This document shows, in pieces, positions 62,790-64,000 of a stretch of DNA of 64,000 nucleotides. Numbering within the stretch: the first letter of the stretch is position 1; every line of letters begins with the position of its first letter. The notes under the pieces were generated by a model. It saw nothing but the letters and a program-made list of their open reading frames with translations, made no database searches and had not been told where the DNA came from. Origin of the DNA: Phoenix dactylifera (lineage: Eukaryota > Streptophyta > Magnoliopsida > Arecales > Arecaceae); contig NW_024068188.1 in the NCBI RefSeq assembly GCF_009389715.1, forward strand, positions 142,784 to 206,783, read 5' to 3'. The translations under genes and the position numbers were made by a program.

Positions 62790-64000
62790 GTTTGGATTAA
62801 ACAAGACTTTAAAAATCAAGTTTCATACAAAATTAAAGATGTAGAATATAATAAACTAAATTTTAATAATAAAAAATATAATAAACAAAAATATTGTTCT
62901 TTAAAATATTAAATATTATTTAAACTAAAAGAAATAATTAATTAAAGAACATGTAATCATTCACATGTTTAATCTTTTTATGAGTGCAGCAACTAGAGCA
63001 AAAAAATAGAAAGGAAAGGTGATTTGTAAGAATTATATATACCTAGATTGGGTTCAAAGTAGGTTTTGCCCTTACACACACTTGTCCTGAATTGCGATCG
63101 ATCAAGTAAAATTTGCCATTAGGGTTTGGCCAAATTAGGTACTCGATAAGGTAGAATAAATTACCACTCTTAATTGCCATAATTGTTATTGTAGCCTCTC
63201 CAGCAATTACCTATTTAATATGACCGTAGCTGCAACTATTACTCCAATAATAGTTTAGGACTTCATATATTTGCTGGTTCTTAAATTTTTGAAATACAGT
63301 GGTTAATTCACATGGTATTAAAGCTATTTTTTTTTTTGAAGATCATGGATTTAATTTTTAATCGCATTAATTTCTTTTATGTAGAAACTATTTTTTGAAA
63401 AAAAATATAAAATAAAATTAGATCTCATATTAAGTGTTTTAAAGTTTGGTAAAATATTGGACTTCAAAACCTACCTTTCATGTTTACATATAAGACGAAG
63501 ATCATCTCACTCTCAAATCAATTATAGTTGGTCAAAGACACAGTCAACGATATACTTAGTCATGCCACATAAGTCACAGCACCACTTTCCTTAGGTTTTC
63601 ATGAAATGTTTGTTACAAGAACTGGATGTATAATGCATCCTTCGATCATTGGAGCGTAGTTTTGTTTTTTTTTCACCCCTCATGGAGGATCCTAGGTCAC
63701 GATCCTTTTGTAGTTCTAATCATAGATTGTTTTATATTTCAAGTAGTTAACACCATGGAATTAATTTGTTTTTTCAATCACATCTACTTGATATAAACCA
63801 CAAAGCTTATCACATGCAGATCTCTCCATTTATATGTCCTACTTTGGGCCACAAACACAGTGATTGATTCTTTGGCTGTTCAAAGTTTGGTTATGTCAAA
63901 AGGATGTTAAGAGCTTTGGTCTAAACTTAAAACACATTTATTGGTAGATCTACATGCTAGACTTTGACCAACACGCACAAATAGTTGATTTTATATATCA
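62790..64000. other. AT-rich intergenic DNA
   Basis: Nothing recognisable as a gene, repeat family or regulatory element. Confidence 0.35.

Overview
This window is nuclear DNA of a flowering plant. Genes are split by GT-AG introns, the intergenic DNA is AT-rich, and there are Copia, LINE and Tourist-like remnants and long CT/GA microsatellites. A plant group VII ERF transcription factor and plant-type soluble epoxide hydrolases are present. A monocot, perhaps a palm, is my guess from overall character; nothing in the window proves it.

Five protein-coding genes can be rebuilt exon by exon with consistent reading phases. (1) An MCTS1/MCT-1-like translation factor lies on + at 1889-12833 (8 coding exons, 181 aa). 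(2) Ribosomal protein eL18 lies on + at 16438-19444 (5 coding exons, 187 aa; the first coding exon is only the ATG). (3, 4) Two soluble epoxide hydrolases lie on -, at 23217-26885 and 31229-36831 (4 exons and 322 aa each), with a decayed third copy of the last exon at 21756-21970. (5) A group VII ERF factor with an N-terminal MCGGAI motif lies on - at 48023-48873 (2 exons, 251 aa).

Layout: 1-1.5 kb is AT-rich repeat; 1.5-13 kb is MCTS1, whose introns carry a Tourist-like MITE and a possible decayed coding fragment; 13-16.3 kb is intergenic; 16.3-19.5 kb is eL18; 21.7-37 kb is the epoxide hydrolase cluster, whose introns hold tandem duplications and a perfectly folded group II intron domain V hairpin, probably of organellar origin; 37-37.3 kb holds a LINE RNase H remnant; 39-39.1 kb holds a duplicated CT microsatellite; 39.5-41.6 kb is a truncated Copia element ending in inverted LTR arms; 43.5-44.65 kb is a GC-rich block without a recognisable gene; 48-49 kb is the ERF-VII gene; 49.4-64 kb is gene-poor and repeat-rich, with LINE RNase H tails at 53.7 and 62.3 kb.

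The genes do not form a pathway. MCTS1 and eL18 are housekeeping translation genes, the hydrolases are a tandem family, and the ERF is a stress regulator. I found no tRNA, rRNA or CRISPR array and nothing that amounts to a new biological system. The most unusual items are the domain V hairpin inside a nuclear intron, the Copia copy with inverted ends, and the stop-free 75-nt intron with an alternative N-terminus in the second hydrolase.
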